From the NCBI GenBank assembly GCA_046155895.1, contig JBJXFB010000093.1, positions 1-64,000 of the forward strand: a stretch of 64,000 bases of DNA. The letters are read 5' to 3'. Source of the DNA: DASYPQ01 sp046155895 (GTDB lineage: Bacteria; Planctomycetota; UBA1135; GCA-002686595). This document shows positions 1 through 9,202 of the stretch, piece after piece; the first letter of the stretch is position 1; each line of letters starts with the position of its first letter. Below the pieces are notes generated by a model that did not search any database, had not been told where the DNA came from, and saw nothing but the letters and a program-made list of their open reading frames with translations. A program made the translations under genes and the position numbers.

Positions 1-6
1 GGTATA

Positions 7-51
7 GGCCGGGCACATCGGTAACAGATCTGACCGGGCACATGGGTGACA
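7..51. repeat. Left inverted end of the insertion sequence
   Basis: This 45-bp segment matches the reverse complement of 1498-1542 with only a few mismatches. It contains two copies of a ccgggcacat-type box separated by taacagatctga, probably two transposase contact sites. Confidence 0.8.
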
Positions 52-79
52 TCCGGAGGGACGGCAGGAGGTGCCGTCC

Positions 80-1279
80 ATGCCGTGGAAGGAGTCCCAA
101 GTGTTCGAAGAGAGACTGAAGTTCGTCACGGCCTACCTCGAGGGCAGCTGGAGCATCACCGAGCTCTGCCACGCCTACGGAGTGAGCCGCAAGACCGCCT
201 ACAAGTACATCGAGCGCTACCAGGAGCAGGGCGTCGAGGGACTGAAGGACCTCATTCGCTCTCCGCGAGCGCATCCCAATCAGACCAGCGCCGCTGTCGA
301 GCGATTGATCGTGACAGGTCGCAAAAATCACTCGACCTGGGGTTCGAAGAAGCTCTTGCAGTGGCTAGCTCGCCATCATCCGGACATTCGTTGGCCAGCT
401 CGCAGCACGGTCGGAGAGATTCTCAAGCGCAATCAGCTGGTGTTGCCGCGTCGTCGCATTCGACGTGCGACGCCATCGAAGTCGCCGCTGGAGGAGGCGA
501 AGCATCCGAATGCGCTGTGGTGCTGCGATTTCAAGGGCTGGTTCAAGACGCTGGATGGCCGTCGGTGCGATCCGCTGACCGTCACCGATGCATTCAGCCG
601 GTACGCGCTCGTGTGTCGTGGTCTGCCACGACCGATCTACGCGCACGTGCGCCCCTGGTTCGAGCGAGCATTTCACGAGTTCGGACTGCCCGAGGCGATC
701 AGGAGCGACAACGGACCGCCTTTCGCGTCCTCAGGAACGGCCGGTCTGACAAAGCTCTCGGTCTGGTGGATCAAGCTCGGAATTCGGCCTGAACGCATCG
801 CACCTGGTCGGCCGCAGGAGAACGGCAGGCACGAGCGCTTCCATCGCACTTTGAAACAGGAAACCGCTCGTCCGCCTAAGTCGACGATGCAAGCGCAACA
901 GATGGCGTTTGGGCGTTTCGTCCGCGAGTACAACGAGGAGCGACCGCATGAAGCCTTGGGGGGCCGCACACCCAAGCAGCTGTACCAGCGCTCACCGCGG
1001 TCGTTTCCTCGGCACATCGAAGCCTTCGAGTACCCCAAGCACTTCGAGGTGCGCACGGTGCGCAAGGACGGTCGCACACGATGGCAAGGGAAGCTGCTCT
1101 TCGTCACCGACCTGTTGAGGAACGAGATGGTGGGCTTGGAGCCGATCAGCGACCGACACTGGACGTTGCACTGGGGTCCCGTCGAGCTCGGGATCGTCGA
1201 CAACGCCAAGAACGAGCTCGTCCAACACGAGAACTTCAGTTTCACCAGAAGGCGTGCGGACTGGGACGAGGAAGGCTGA
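80..1279 (+). CDS. IS481 family DDE transposase
   Basis: This 399-aa protein catalyses cut-and-paste or copy-out transposition of its own element. The N-terminus (about 10-60) is a helix-turn-helix with SITELCHAYGVSRKTAYKYI, followed by a second DNA-binding segment and an rve integrase core at about 145-300. The catalytic triad is visible: D in WCCDFKGWF, D in RSDNGPPF and E in QENGRHERFHRTLK, with the typical family tail EERPHEALGGRTP. I chose ATG at 80 over the upstream GTG at 71 because AGGAGG at 66-71 is then 8 nt away. No frameshift or stop interrupts it, so it may be active. The C-terminal ~100 residues after the integrase core are longer than in many relatives. Confidence 0.93.
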   Translation: MPWKESQVFEERLKFVTAYLEGSWSITELCHAYGVSRKTAYKYIERYQEQGVEGLKDLIRSPRAHPNQTSAAVERLIVTGRKNHSTWGSKKLLQWLARHHPDIRWPARSTVGEILKRNQLVLPRRRIRRATPSKSPLEEAKHPNALWCCDFKGWFKTLDGRRCDPLTVTDAFSRYALVCRGLPRPIYAHVRPWFERAFHEFGLPEAIRSDNGPPFASSGTAGLTKLSVWWIKLGIRPERIAPGRPQENGRHERFHRTLKQETARPPKSTMQAQQMAFGRFVREYNEERPHEALGGRTPKQLYQRSPRSFPRHIEAFEYPKHFEVRTVRKDGRTRWQGKLLFVTDLLRNEMVGLEPISDRHWTLHWGPVELGIVDNAKNELVQHENFSFTRRRADWDEEG

Positions 1280-1410
1280 GTGTCACCTATGTGCCCGGTC
1301 ACGGACGCAGCGCAGACATCGCAGAATGCCGACCTCGGCGCAGGAAGCCTGCCCTCGAACACGACCAGAGGCGGGGCGAGGCCGCGGATCCGGTCGTCGC
1401 AACATCACAA

Positions 1411-1448
1411 CTCTGCTGCTCGCCCGCCATGGCGGGCGAGCAGCAGAG
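1411..1448. repeat. 38-bp perfect palindrome inside the IS, after the transposase
   Basis: The 38 bases are identical to their own reverse complement, centred on ccatgg at 1429/1430, with no unpaired loop. It lies 131 bp after the transposase stop and 50 bp before the right inverted end. As RNA it would form a very stable hairpin and could end transcription from either direction, although there is no U-tract. As DNA it could be a dimeric protein-binding site. Which of these is true cannot be told from sequence. Confidence 0.8.
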
Positions 1449-1497
1449 CAACTGGCACGCTAGGCTGCCTTGCTTGGCGAACGCAACCCAGGGAAAC

Positions 1498-1542
1498 TGT
1501 CACCTGTCTGCCCGGTCTGATCTGTCACCCATGTGCCGGGCC
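1498..1542. repeat. Right inverted end of the insertion sequence
   Basis: Reverse-complement partner of the left end at 7-51. A third end-like stretch (tgtcacctatgtgcccggtc) lies at 1280-1299 directly after the transposase stop and matches the inner half of this end. Confidence 0.8.
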
Positions 1543-1628
1543 GCTCAAAGGGTACGTGAGCCTGGATCGGTCGAAGGTGAGCACATCTCTCGCACCACGC
1601 GCTTTCGAGGCGGATCCTGTGCTCCACC

Positions 1629-2699
1629 ATGCCTCACACGACTCCCATGAACCCTCCTTGGACTTCCCTCGGCCTGATTGCGCTCGTGCTCTGTGGGTGC
1701 GCCGCTGTCGGAGGAAACGGACGTGACGGCGACGCGGAGGCGCGCCGCGTTCAGGCAGCTCAGCGATTCCTGGCGACGCTCGATCCCGCGCAACGAGACC
1801 GCGCCACGGCACCGTTCGAGGCCGCGGAGCGGCGCGCGTGGGATTTCGTGCCCAAGGAGCGCCCCGGCGTTCGGCTCGGGGACCTCGACACCCGCCAGCG
1901 CGCGGCGCTTCACGAGCTGCTCGACACGACGCTCTCCAGTCAGGGGCACCTCAAGGTGGAGGGCATCGTGCGGCTCGAGGATGTGCTCTTCGAGCTCGAG
2001 TCCAAGCCCGGTGCGCCCGCCAGCCACCGCGACCCCGGGCTCTATGCGTTCCGAGTATTCGGAACGCCCGGAATCGGGCCGTGGGCGTGGAAGTTCGAAG
2101 GCCACCACGTCTCGCTGAACTTCACGTCGACCGAAACGCGTCCGACGCGCACCACGCCGTTCTTCCTGGGTGTGAATCCGGCCCGGGTTCCAGCCGGGAA
2201 GTACGCGGGCGCACGCGTATTGGTCATCGAGGAAGACCTCGGCCGCGAGATCGAGCTCGCGCTCGACGAAGAGCAACGCGCCAGCTCGCGTCTTGCGGGC
2301 GCGACACCGCGTGACGTGATCCTCGCACCGGGCGTCGATCGCGGCTTCGAGCGTGTCGAGGGCGTGCGCGTCGGCGATCTGCGCGCCGAGCAGCGCGAGC
2401 TCGTGACGCGGCTGCTCGACGAGTTCGCGCAGAACCTCGCGCCCGATCTGTGCGCACAGGCGCGCCAACGCTTCGCCGAGGACGGCATCGACGCGCTGCG
2501 TTTCGGTTGGAACGGCGGCACGCGCGTCGGCGAAGCGCACTACTGGCGCATCGTCGGCTCGAAGTTCGCGATCGAATACGCAGATGTCGACGGCGGCTCG
2601 AACCACTTCCACTGCGTGTGGCGCGACTTCGAGCGCGACTTCGGCGCCGATCTCCTGCGCGAGCACCTGGAGCACGACCACGCGCACGGCGGACACTGA
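1629..2699 (+). CDS. DUF3500 family lipoprotein
   Basis: This 356-aa protein matches the DUF3500 family, which has no assigned biochemical role. The N-terminal LIALVLCGC is a lipobox signal peptide, so the mature protein is probably tethered to a membrane by its Cys. Family-type stretches follow: the repeated R.GDL...QR segment near residues 80-90 and again near 250, HHVSLNF near 158, NPA near 180, and AHYWRI...F.IEY near the C-terminus. The C-terminal tail HLEHDHAHGGH is His-rich and could bind metal. A second in-frame ATG at 1647 gives a more typical signal peptide, and neither start has a strong Shine-Dalgarno. The gene stands alone just downstream of the IS element; lack of a nearby promoter could reflect the insertion. 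Confidence 0.8.
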   Translation: MPHTTPMNPPWTSLGLIALVLCGCAAVGGNGRDGDAEARRVQAAQRFLATLDPAQRDRATAPFEAAERRAWDFVPKERPGVRLGDLDTRQRAALHELLDTTLSSQGHLKVEGIVRLEDVLFELESKPGAPASHRDPGLYAFRVFGTPGIGPWAWKFEGHHVSLNFTSTETRPTRTTPFFLGVNPARVPAGKYAGARVLVIEEDLGREIELALDEEQRASSRLAGATPRDVILAPGVDRGFERVEGVRVGDLRAEQRELVTRLLDEFAQNLAPDLCAQARQRFAEDGIDALRFGWNGGTRVGEAHYWRIVGSKFAIEYADVDGGSNHFHCVWRDFERDFGADLLREHLEHDHAHGGH

Positions 2700-3180
2700 T
2701 CACTTCGTCGGCGGCGTCCTCGGAGCAGCGTCAGATTCGATCTCGAGCCGGAAGGGCAACAACGCGCCACGGGCCCTCGCGATGTGCTGCCGCTCTCGTT
2801 TCGTACTCGTCCTGAAACTCCACGCTCGGCCAAGCAAGCGAGGTTGGACGGGATACGACGGCCTCGCGCTCAGCGGCCGAGCGCCCGCGCCCGCAAGGTC
2901 CTCGCGCTGAGGAGCCTCGAGGCGGCCCGGGTCCGTTGGCCTAATGGAGAATCAGGACCCAGCCCGATCTCCGAGGCCGACCGGGCGGATTCCGTCCGCT
3001 CGATTCCCCCACCGCGCAAGGACCCACGGGGCACCGAGACAGGTCCGAGGAGCCTCGTCGCGTGGCTCGACTTGACGGCGAGTCGCACCGGTTGTGCGGC
3101 ATCCATGCAGCGACAAGTCTCGCTCTCGTGATCCAGTCGTTCGGCGATGCGCCGCCCGCGTCACGAACGCGGCGCGCGAG
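2700..3180. other. 481-bp gap between convergent genes
   Basis: The DUF3500 gene and the minus-strand PD40 gene converge here. I see no ORF with believable protein composition, no tRNA and no clear U-tract terminator. Confidence 0.5.
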
Positions 3181-4521
3181 TCACGGGAGACGCACGTACT
3201 GGAGCTCAGCCACCTTCACGAGCTCGGATCCAGCCGGGCCCGCGAGCTCCTCGCGCCGGAACTTTCCGTCCGCGTCGAAGCGGTACACCCAGCGCCGCAG
3301 GCTTCGCTGTTCGATCTTGCCGGAACGCTGCGGCACGAACCGGTCGAGGGTCAGCGTCCGCTGCTTCGCGTCCCACACGCCGGTGAAGCACGCGTGCTCG
3401 CCGGTTACCTCGTCGATCTCGACCGCCTCGTAGGTGTCCGGAGCCGAGCGCGTCAGGGTCGTCTCGCCGGTGATCGGTCGCCGTCCGGTTTCGATCGTCC
3501 ACGCCTCCCGCATCGCGGCGCCCCCGAGTCCGCGGTTCCATCGCGCCGTGCCGGACAGTGCCTTCGGCTCGGCACCGGGTGCCATCCACTCACGGCCCTC
3601 GATCTTCCACGAGCCGTCGAGCTCGAAGATCGGAGCGCCGGGGTCCGCGCCGACCAGCCGCGTCGGATGGCCGCCGTCGCGGTCGATCGTCCACAGCCAG
3701 AGATCCCAGCTCTCGGTCTGCCGCTTCGCGAGCACGATGCGATCGCCCTTCGGCGACCACGTGGCGTAGAAGAAGCGCAGGCCGGGCGCGAACAGGCGCT
3801 TCCGGTCCGTGCCGTCGGGCCGGATGGTCCACAGCTCGCACCGCTGCTGGTCGTTCATCGCATACAGGACGCGCGCTCCGTCCGGCGACCAGCACGGATC
3901 GACGGGGAAGTCCTCGTGCGCACCCTCGACGAGCAGCCGCGCGTCCTCGCCGAGCGGGCCGCCGAGCATCACGTTCAAGCCGGACCTGAAGAGGAGCCGC
4001 TTCCCATCCGGAGACCAGCTCGGGCTCCCGGTGCGCTGGCCGGGCAGCCAAGCGACGACGTCGCCCGTGGCGAGCTCGACGACGACGACCTTCGCGCGCT
4101 CACCCGAAGCGGGACGGCTCGAGTAGGCGATGCGTTTTCCGTCGGGCGACCACTCGACGGGAACGAGCTCTGGCTTCGGGGCCTTCGCGGCGAGCAGCGG
4201 CCGCTTGCCGGAGCCGTCCGGCAGGATGGACCAGTAGGTGGAGCCCGGATTCTCCGCGGTGCCGGCGGCCTCCGCGGCGACGAAAGCGAGGCGCGCGCCG
4301 TCGGGATGCCAGCGCAAGTAATGCTGGTTCTCCGCGGCAGGGACGAGCTTCTTCGCCTCGGTCCCATCGGCGCGCATCGTCCACAGCGACCGTCCGGCCT
4401 CCTCGGACACGCCGAACGCGATCTGCGACCCGTCGGGCGACCAGTTGGGCTCGGTGCCGTTCGTTGGGAGCGGGACCTGGGATGCGATCGACGCAAAGAG
4501 CACGGTGGCGAATGCGAGCAT
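3181..4521 (-). CDS. Secreted TolB-like (PD40/WD40-like) beta-propeller protein
   Basis: The mature start is placed at 4521, giving 446 aa and a short signal peptide (MLAFATVLFASIASQ); the ORF runs further upstream but codes low-quality sequence there. At least five PD40 blades are visible through the SPDG signature: NWSPDGSQIAF near 25, RWHPDGARLAF, EWSPDGKRIAY, SWSPDGKRLLF, CWSPDGARVLY and a degenerate TWSPKGDRIVL. Such repeats form beta-propellers used as periplasmic or surface scaffolds. After about residue 290 the sequence switches to a beta-rich domain (WKIEGREWMAP...AWTIETGRRPITG...TLDRFVPQRSGKIEQR) resembling lipocalin-like DUF1579-type folds, which is only a guess. It is monocistronic and lies 160 bp downstream of the ABC operon. 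Confidence 0.8.
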   Translation of the reverse strand: MLAFATVLFASIASQVPLPTNGTEPNWSPDGSQIAFGVSEEAGRSLWTMRADGTEAKKLVPAAENQHYLRWHPDGARLAFVAAEAAGTAENPGSTYWSILPDGSGKRPLLAAKAPKPELVPVEWSPDGKRIAYSSRPASGERAKVVVVELATGDVVAWLPGQRTGSPSWSPDGKRLLFRSGLNVMLGGPLGEDARLLVEGAHEDFPVDPCWSPDGARVLYAMNDQQRCELWTIRPDGTDRKRLFAPGLRFFYATWSPKGDRIVLAKRQTESWDLWLWTIDRDGGHPTRLVGADPGAPIFELDGSWKIEGREWMAPGAEPKALSGTARWNRGLGGAAMREAWTIETGRRPITGETTLTRSAPDTYEAVEIDEVTGEHACFTGVWDAKQRTLTLDRFVPQRSGKIEQRSLRRWVYRFDADGKFRREELAGPAGSELVKVAELQYVRLP

Positions 4522-4681
4522 GGTCGGTTTCTCCGCGGGCGGCCATCTCCCCGACGGCCGAGGCCCGCACATGTGAGCCCGCATGTCTCACCACCTTCTC
4601 TCGTCGCCAGGCCGAGTCACGGCGGCGGCTCGTGCTTCGGCGCGTGACGCGGCCTGCGGCTGTGTAGTCGCCTGATCGTCG

Positions 4682-6061
4682 TCAGGCCGTCAGCGCGGAG
4701 AGAGCGCGCGCCGACAAGCGCTGGAACGCGGCGACGAAGAGCAGGAACGCGAGCACGAGCTTCCCGACGATCGAGGTCGAGACGCGCGACTGCCAGGCGG
4801 AGTCGGGCTCCTCGGCGAAATCGAAGCGCGGAAAGGCGGAGAGATCGTCCTTCGTGATCGGCCTGTTGGCGTGGATGCGCGGGGCGTAGAAATCCTCGAC
4901 CGTCTGCTTGAACGCGGCGACCTGCGTGCGGTAAGCCTCGTTGCGCCAGTAGCCCGTGCCCGCGAGGTCCGTCAGCGCCTCGTGCGTCGCAATCGCGGGG
5001 GACACGAAGCGCCAGGTCTCGACCAGCGACTGTTGGGCGCGCAGCTCGGCGGCGAAGCGCTCGCGCACCGGATCCATCGCCTTGCCGATCTCTTCCTGCT
5101 GCGCGAGGAGCTTCTGCATGAAGTCGGCCTGCATGCCCGGCGGCATCCATTCGGGATGGTCCTTGTAGAAGGAGTTCAACACCTCGTTGCCGCGGCGTTC
5201 CGCGTCGCCGGAGGCTTCGCGCGCGGAGGCAACCAGCTCCGCTCGCGACGGCATCGGGTGCAGGCTCTCGACGACGACGTTGAGCAGCGTCGGGATCACG
5301 AGCACGATCGACACCCAGGCCGCCCCCGCGGAGGACGCGGCCGAGGCGGCGCTCTTCGCGAAGCCGTTCACGAGCGCCGCGACGGCGAGCCAGAAGCAGC
5401 CGTAGGCCAGGACGACCCCGCAGGCGAACGCGATGCGCGCTCCGACCGCGGCATCCGCCGTCAAGCCCGAGAGCACGGTCGCGGCCAGCGCGAGCGATAT
5501 GACGGGAAGTCCGCGCGCGAGCGCGCGCACTCCCAGCCACTTCCAAGGCGCGATCCCGCGCGAGAGCACCATGCGCAGCGTGCCCGACTCGCGATCGCCC
5601 GCGATCAGGTCGTAGGCGAGCGCGAGCAGGAAGAGCGGGAAGAGCCAGACGAGGACGAACGCGAGGTCGAAGCGCCCCGCGAGCAGCCGCGAGGGGTTCT
5701 CGATCTCGGCGCGTGCATCCGAGGGCTGCTCGAGGCGGAAGAGACTGATCGCCTCGTAGCTCGGCGCGAGGTCGGCCTGGCCCGACGCGAGCAGCGGGAG
5801 CGGCGCCGGCGTCAGCACCGCCAGGAGCGGCTGGCGCGCGAGCTGCCGGGGATCGAGCGCCTGCCGTGCGAGCGCCTCTCGCACCTGCTTGTCGAAAGTC
5901 GTGACCCCTTCTCCGATCGTCCGAGCGGTCTCGCGCTGGCGCTGCGCGAGATCGGCGCCGTTCCAGAGCGCGTACCCGAGCGCGCCGGCGAAGAGGAAGA
6001 TGAGCACCCAGGCCGCGCGGTCGCGCAGGAGAAGGCACAGTTCGTGCCCGAGGAGCTTCAT
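4682..6061 (-). CDS. ABC transporter permease, DUF3526 family (distal subunit)
   Basis: A 459-aa membrane subunit of an ABC-2-type exporter. A first transmembrane helix lies at about 15-33 (AWVLIFLFAGALGYALW), followed by a long soluble insert with QREtARTI typical of DUF3526, then clustered helices at about 155-280. The ERESGTLR-like box (AGDRESGTLRMVLSRG) links the permease to its ATPase in this family. A second large extracytoplasmic segment runs to about 430, and a final helix lies near the C-terminus. It is the last of three genes and its ATG overlaps the stop of the upstream permease by four bases, implying translational coupling. It is paralogous to the 6058-7482 product, so the pair probably forms a heterodimeric channel. 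The substrate is unknown. Confidence 0.85.
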   Translation of the reverse strand: MKLLGHELCLLLRDRAAWVLIFLFAGALGYALWNGADLAQRQRETARTIGEGVTTFDKQVREALARQALDPRQLARQPLLAVLTPAPLPLLASGQADLAPSYEAISLFRLEQPSDARAEIENPSRLLAGRFDLAFVLVWLFPLFLLALAYDLIAGDRESGTLRMVLSRGIAPWKWLGVRALARGLPVISLALAATVLSGLTADAAVGARIAFACGVVLAYGCFWLAVAALVNGFAKSAASAASSAGAAWVSIVLVIPTLLNVVVESLHPMPSRAELVASAREASGDAERRGNEVLNSFYKDHPEWMPPGMQADFMQKLLAQQEEIGKAMDPVRERFAAELRAQQSLVETWRFVSPAIATHEALTDLAGTGYWRNEAYRTQVAAFKQTVEDFYAPRIHANRPITKDDLSAFPRFDFAEEPDSAWQSRVSTSIVGKLVLAFLLFVAAFQRLSARALSALTA

Positions 6062-7482
6062 GCGACCGTCACCCGCAGCCGTCCGGCGGCGAAGGAGAGC
6101 ACCGCGAGCCCGGCGAGGAACCAGCCGGAGAGCAAGGCGAGGCCCAGACCGGCGCGCTCGAACGCGCGCTCCGCCGGGAACGCCACGAGCCGGAACCCGG
6201 GCAGCGACTCCCACAGCTTGCGGCCGGCCGTGTACGTGTGGTCGCCCGGACGCGCATTGAACTTCAAGGCTTCGTTGAGCACGCGGACGAACTCCCGCCG
6301 ATGCTGTTCCGCCGCGACCGCGAAGTGGCGATGGTGTCCGAAGTCGGTTCCCGCGAAGGCCATCGACGCGGAGCGCAGCGCGAGCAGCGGCGAAACGACT
6401 CCGGCGAGTGTCGTGGCGCGATCCTGCTCCTCGATGCGATCCCACAGCTTGCCGAAGTGGTGGTCGAAGACTTCAGCGGCCATCCTCTCGCTCTCGAGCA
6501 TGACGTGGCCCTGGAAGTTAAAGGGGAGCTCTTGGACGCTGCCGACCTTGTGCTCGTTCAGCGTGTCCCTTTGGAACTCCTCGAGCCGCTTGCTGCGCGG
6601 ATCGTGGCCGTCGAGGCCGCCTTGCAGATCCTCGTTCATCTCCTTCTCGAACTCGGCGAGCAGCGGCGTCGGGTAGAGATCATGCACCGTGTCCGTGACG
6701 AGCCGCGGCGCGACGATGCAGGTCCCCGCCCACACCGCCAGCAGGATCGCAAGCGCGCTGCGACCGTTCGGCGCGAGCGCGGACACCGCGACCGAGAACA
6801 CGAGCAGGAGGCCGAGATAGAGCCCGTAGGCCGCCGCCAGACCGCCAGCGCGCGACCAGAGTCCTTCGACGTCGTCCGTCTCGAGCTGGCTGACGAGCAG
6901 TGCGCCCGTGATGCCGATCGGCACGAGCAGGCTCGCCAGCGCGCCCGCGAGGCCGAGCGTCTTGCCCATCACGAGCGCGCGAGGCGAGACGCCGAGGCTG
7001 AGCACCTGGCGCAGCGTACCGCGCTCGCGTTCGCCGGCGATGCAGCCGAATGCGAGCAGGATCACGAGCAGCGGCGCCAGGAGCTGCAAGCCCGTCGAGG
7101 CGGTGAGTTCGCCGAAGCGGCGCATCGAGGTCGCGTCCTGCGCGGGCACGAACGAGGCCTGGTTCTGCCGGTGGGCTTCGAGGAAGAGCGTCGTGCCGAC
7201 GAAGGGCTCGATGCCGCGGTCGAACAAGGAGAGCGGCGACACCTGCTTGAAGACGTTGACGCCGTAGTGGCCGGCGGAGTGCGAGTTTTTCTCGCCTTGC
7301 TCGAGCCAGTTCTCGCGCTCCTGCGCCGTGGCGGCGGCGCGCTCCGAGGCCATTCGCTCGGTCTGGTGCCACGCCAGCAGCGAGGCCGTGACGAGCAGGA
7401 GCAGCATGAGCACGGCGCCCACGCGGAACCGTCCGTCGCGCCACGCGTCGACGAACTCCTTGCGCGCGATCACGAGAATCAT
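6058..7482 (-). CDS. ABC transporter permease, DUF3526 family (proximal subunit)
   Basis: This 474-aa membrane protein starts with the ABC-2 hallmark VIARKEFVDAWRDGRFR, then a helix at about 22-38, a long extracytoplasmic domain with PFVGTTLFLEAHRQNQ, and helices from about 130 on. AGERERGTLRQVLSLGVS near 148 is the same coupling box seen in the neighbouring permease. Stop and start codons overlap by 4 bp with both partners in the operon. Family context: DUF3526 permease pairs with one ATPase occur widely in Bacteroidetes, Proteobacteria and Planctomycetes near envelope genes, without a firmly assigned cargo. The large soluble loops suggest the substrate or a partner is handled outside the inner membrane. 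Confidence 0.87.
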   Translation of the reverse strand: MILVIARKEFVDAWRDGRFRVGAVLMLLLLVTASLLAWHQTERMASERAAATAQERENWLEQGEKNSHSAGHYGVNVFKQVSPLSLFDRGIEPFVGTTLFLEAHRQNQASFVPAQDATSMRRFGELTASTGLQLLAPLLVILLAFGCIAGERERGTLRQVLSLGVSPRALVMGKTLGLAGALASLLVPIGITGALLVSQLETDDVEGLWSRAGGLAAAYGLYLGLLLVFSVAVSALAPNGRSALAILLAVWAGTCIVAPRLVTDTVHDLYPTPLLAEFEKEMNEDLQGGLDGHDPRSKRLEEFQRDTLNEHKVGSVQELPFNFQGHVMLESERMAAEVFDHHFGKLWDRIEEQDRATTLAGVVSPLLALRSASMAFAGTDFGHHRHFAVAAEQHRREFVRVLNEALKFNARPGDHTYTAGRKLWESLPGFRLVAFPAERAFERAGLGLALLSGWFLAGLAVLSFAAGRLRVTVA

Positions 7483-8180
7483 GCGCCCAGCCGCTCCAGA
7501 TAGAGCTTCTCGAGGTCCGCCTTCTCGAGCTCCTTGCGCGAGTACTCCGAGTCGAGCTTCCCGTCGATGAGGATGCCGACGCGCGTCGCGTCCTCGCGCG
7601 CGCGGAAGAGGTCGTGCGTGGCCATGAGGATCGCGACCTCCTCTTTCGCGAGCCGGCGCAGGAGCTGCGAGAAGTCGTGGCTCGCCGCGGGATCGAGCCC
7701 CGAGGTCGGTTCGTCGAGCAGGAGCACCTTCGCGCCCGTCGCGAGCGCGAGCGCGATGCCGACCTTCTGTCGCATGCCCTTCGAGTACGTCCCGACCCGC
7801 CGATCGGCCGCTTGGGAGGGCAGTCCGGCGCGTTCGAGCAGCTCGTACAGCTCGCTCTGGGTGTGCGCGCGCCCTCCGAGCGTGCTGAAGTAGTCGAGGT
7901 TCTCGACGCCGGTGAAACGCGGATAGAGCGCGACCTGCTCCGGGATGTACGCGAGCTTGCGCCGCGCGCCCACCGGATCGGCGGCGACGTCCACGCCGTC
8001 GACGATCGCGTTGCCGCCGTCGGGCGCGAGGAATCCGAGGAACATGTTGATCGTGGTGGTTTTGCCGGCGCCGTTCGGGCCCAGGAGGGCATAGATCTCG
8101 CCGGGCGCGATGCGCAGGTCGAGCCTGTCCACGGCCATGCGCTCCTGGAAGCGCTTCGTCAGCTTCTTGGCTTCGAGCAT
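7479..8180 (-). CDS. ABC transporter ATP-binding protein of the DUF3526 exporter
   Basis: This 233-aa nucleotide-binding subunit has all motifs: Walker A GPNGAGKTT (about 34-42), Q-loop in YIPEQ, signature YSKGMRQKVGIALALA, Walker B VLLLDEPTSGLD and the H-loop in MATHD. The signature SKGMRQK rather than LSGGQ is normal for ABC-2 exporters such as the CcmA/NosF type. It is the first gene of the three-gene minus-strand operon and presumably drives export through the two downstream permeases. Confidence 0.93.
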   Translation of the reverse strand: MLEAKKLTKRFQERMAVDRLDLRIAPGEIYALLGPNGAGKTTTINMFLGFLAPDGGNAIVDGVDVAADPVGARRKLAYIPEQVALYPRFTGVENLDYFSTLGGRAHTQSELYELLERAGLPSQAADRRVGTYSKGMRQKVGIALALATGAKVLLLDEPTSGLDPAASHDFSQLLRRLAKEEVAILMATHDLFRAREDATRVGILIDGKLDSEYSRKELEKADLEKLYLERLGA

Positions 8181-8607
8181 GAGGGGGTCTTGTCTAGCGG
8201 TTTCGACCGGGGCGGCGCTTGAGGCGGGGGAAGTCTAGGGACCGCCAGCGAAATGGGTAGGTCCTAGGAATCAAACCTGTTTCCAGGCCTCGGAACGTCG
8301 GTGGTCGGGGCTCGTGATGGGCGGGCCGTTCGACTGCGCCGCGGAGGGCTACGGCCTGGGTGATCGGCGGTTGGCGAAGCTCCTCCCCCGGGGCACTCCG
8401 GAGACGGAGGGGCTCGCGGAGCAGACTGGGCACGCCTCCTCACGCTCCACCTCGACAGGGCGGGAAGCGAGACCGTTGCGCGGACATCGACGCCGTGCCC
8501 AGATCGGTCGGCGAGTCTTCAGGACCTGATTCGCGCGACCGGAACTTGATCCCCGGCGGTTCCGGCGCTGTCCTATCGGCAACCCCCTCGTTCCCAGGAG
8601 GACTCCG
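8181..8607. other. 427-bp divergent intergenic region
   Basis: The region lies between the ABC operon (minus) and the plus-strand membrane gene at 8608, so both promoters should be here. A TATCGG box at 8574-8579 could be the -10 of the plus-strand gene. I see no convincing gene or RNA. Confidence 0.4.
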
Positions 8608-9165
8608 ATGGTTTCATGGTCCGCTCTGCTCCTGCCTTCGGCAATTTCAGCGGTGCTCGTCTTCATCGCGAGCTCGCTGATCCACATGGTCATCAAGTGG
8701 CATGCGTCCGAATACAAGACCTTGCCCAACGAGGACGAAGTCCGGGCCGCGATTCGCAAGTCGTCGCCGGGCCCTGGCAAGTACGTGATGCCGTTCTGCA
8801 ACGACAGCAAGGAGATGGAGTCTGCCGAGATGCAGAAGAAGTACTCCGAGGGACCCAACGCCGTCATGTTCGTGCGCGAGAATGGTCCCGTGAAGCTGGG
8901 GCCCTTCCTGGGCAAGTGGTTCGCCTACTCGCTGGTCATCTCGCTGCTCGCCGGCTACGTCGCGCGCGCGACCGTCGCGCCGGGCGCCGAGTACTTGCAG
9001 GTGTTCCAGATCGTCGGGGCCGCTTCCTGGCTCGCCTACGCCTGGGCGATTCCCTCCGACTCGATCTGGATGGGCAAGCCGTGGTCGAGCACGTTCACGT
9101 ACATGATCGACGGCCTCATCTATGCCGCGCTGACCGCCGGGTCCTTCGCGTGGTTGTGGCCCTAG
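8608..9165 (+). CDS. Conserved multi-pass membrane protein of unknown function
   Basis: A 185-aa protein. A strong AGGAGG at 8596-8601 fixes the ATG. Hydrophobic helices are visible at about 5-25 (LLLPSAISAVLVFIASSLIHM), 110-128 (WFAYSLVISLLAGYVA), 135-150 and 165-183. Between the first and second lies a soluble loop containing PGKYVMPFCNDSKEM, with one conserved-looking Cys. I recognise the pattern from unannotated bacterial membrane proteins but not as a named family. It stands alone on the plus strand. Confidence 0.75.
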   Translation: MVSWSALLLPSAISAVLVFIASSLIHMVIKWHASEYKTLPNEDEVRAAIRKSSPGPGKYVMPFCNDSKEMESAEMQKKYSEGPNAVMFVRENGPVKLGPFLGKWFAYSLVISLLAGYVARATVAPGAEYLQVFQIVGAASWLAYAWAIPSDSIWMGKPWSSTFTYMIDGLIYAALTAGSFAWLWP

Positions 9166-9202
9166 ATCGCCCCGCCACGCCGGTGGATGTCCGCGCGGTG
9201 AT

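Larger units (their letters stand above)
7..1542 (+). mobile_element. IS481-type insertion sequence, apparently complete
   Basis: A single transposase gene is flanked by imperfect inverted ends of about 45 bp (7-51 and 1498-1542), so the whole element can be delimited from sequence. Each end carries the motif ccgggcacat-n-ggtgac in two tandem copies, which suggests paired transposase-binding sites. The element is about 1.54 kb, longer than the roughly 1.0-1.3 kb usual for IS481 as far as I know. The excess is about 200 bp between the transposase stop and the right end, holding a perfect palindrome and a further end-like sequence just after the stop. Only six bases precede the left end, so a target-site duplication cannot be judged. 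Confidence 0.85.

Noticed and set aside
2046..2067. gcgttccga-gtat-tcggaacgc inverted repeat
   Set aside because: Inside the DUF3500 coding region; encodes normal family residues (FRVFGTP), so no regulatory role is supported.
2930..3005. Sequence tccgttggcctaatggaga resembling a tRNA D-arm
   Set aside because: No GGTTCGA-type T-arm, no consistent acceptor or anticodon stem; cannot be folded as a cloverleaf by hand.
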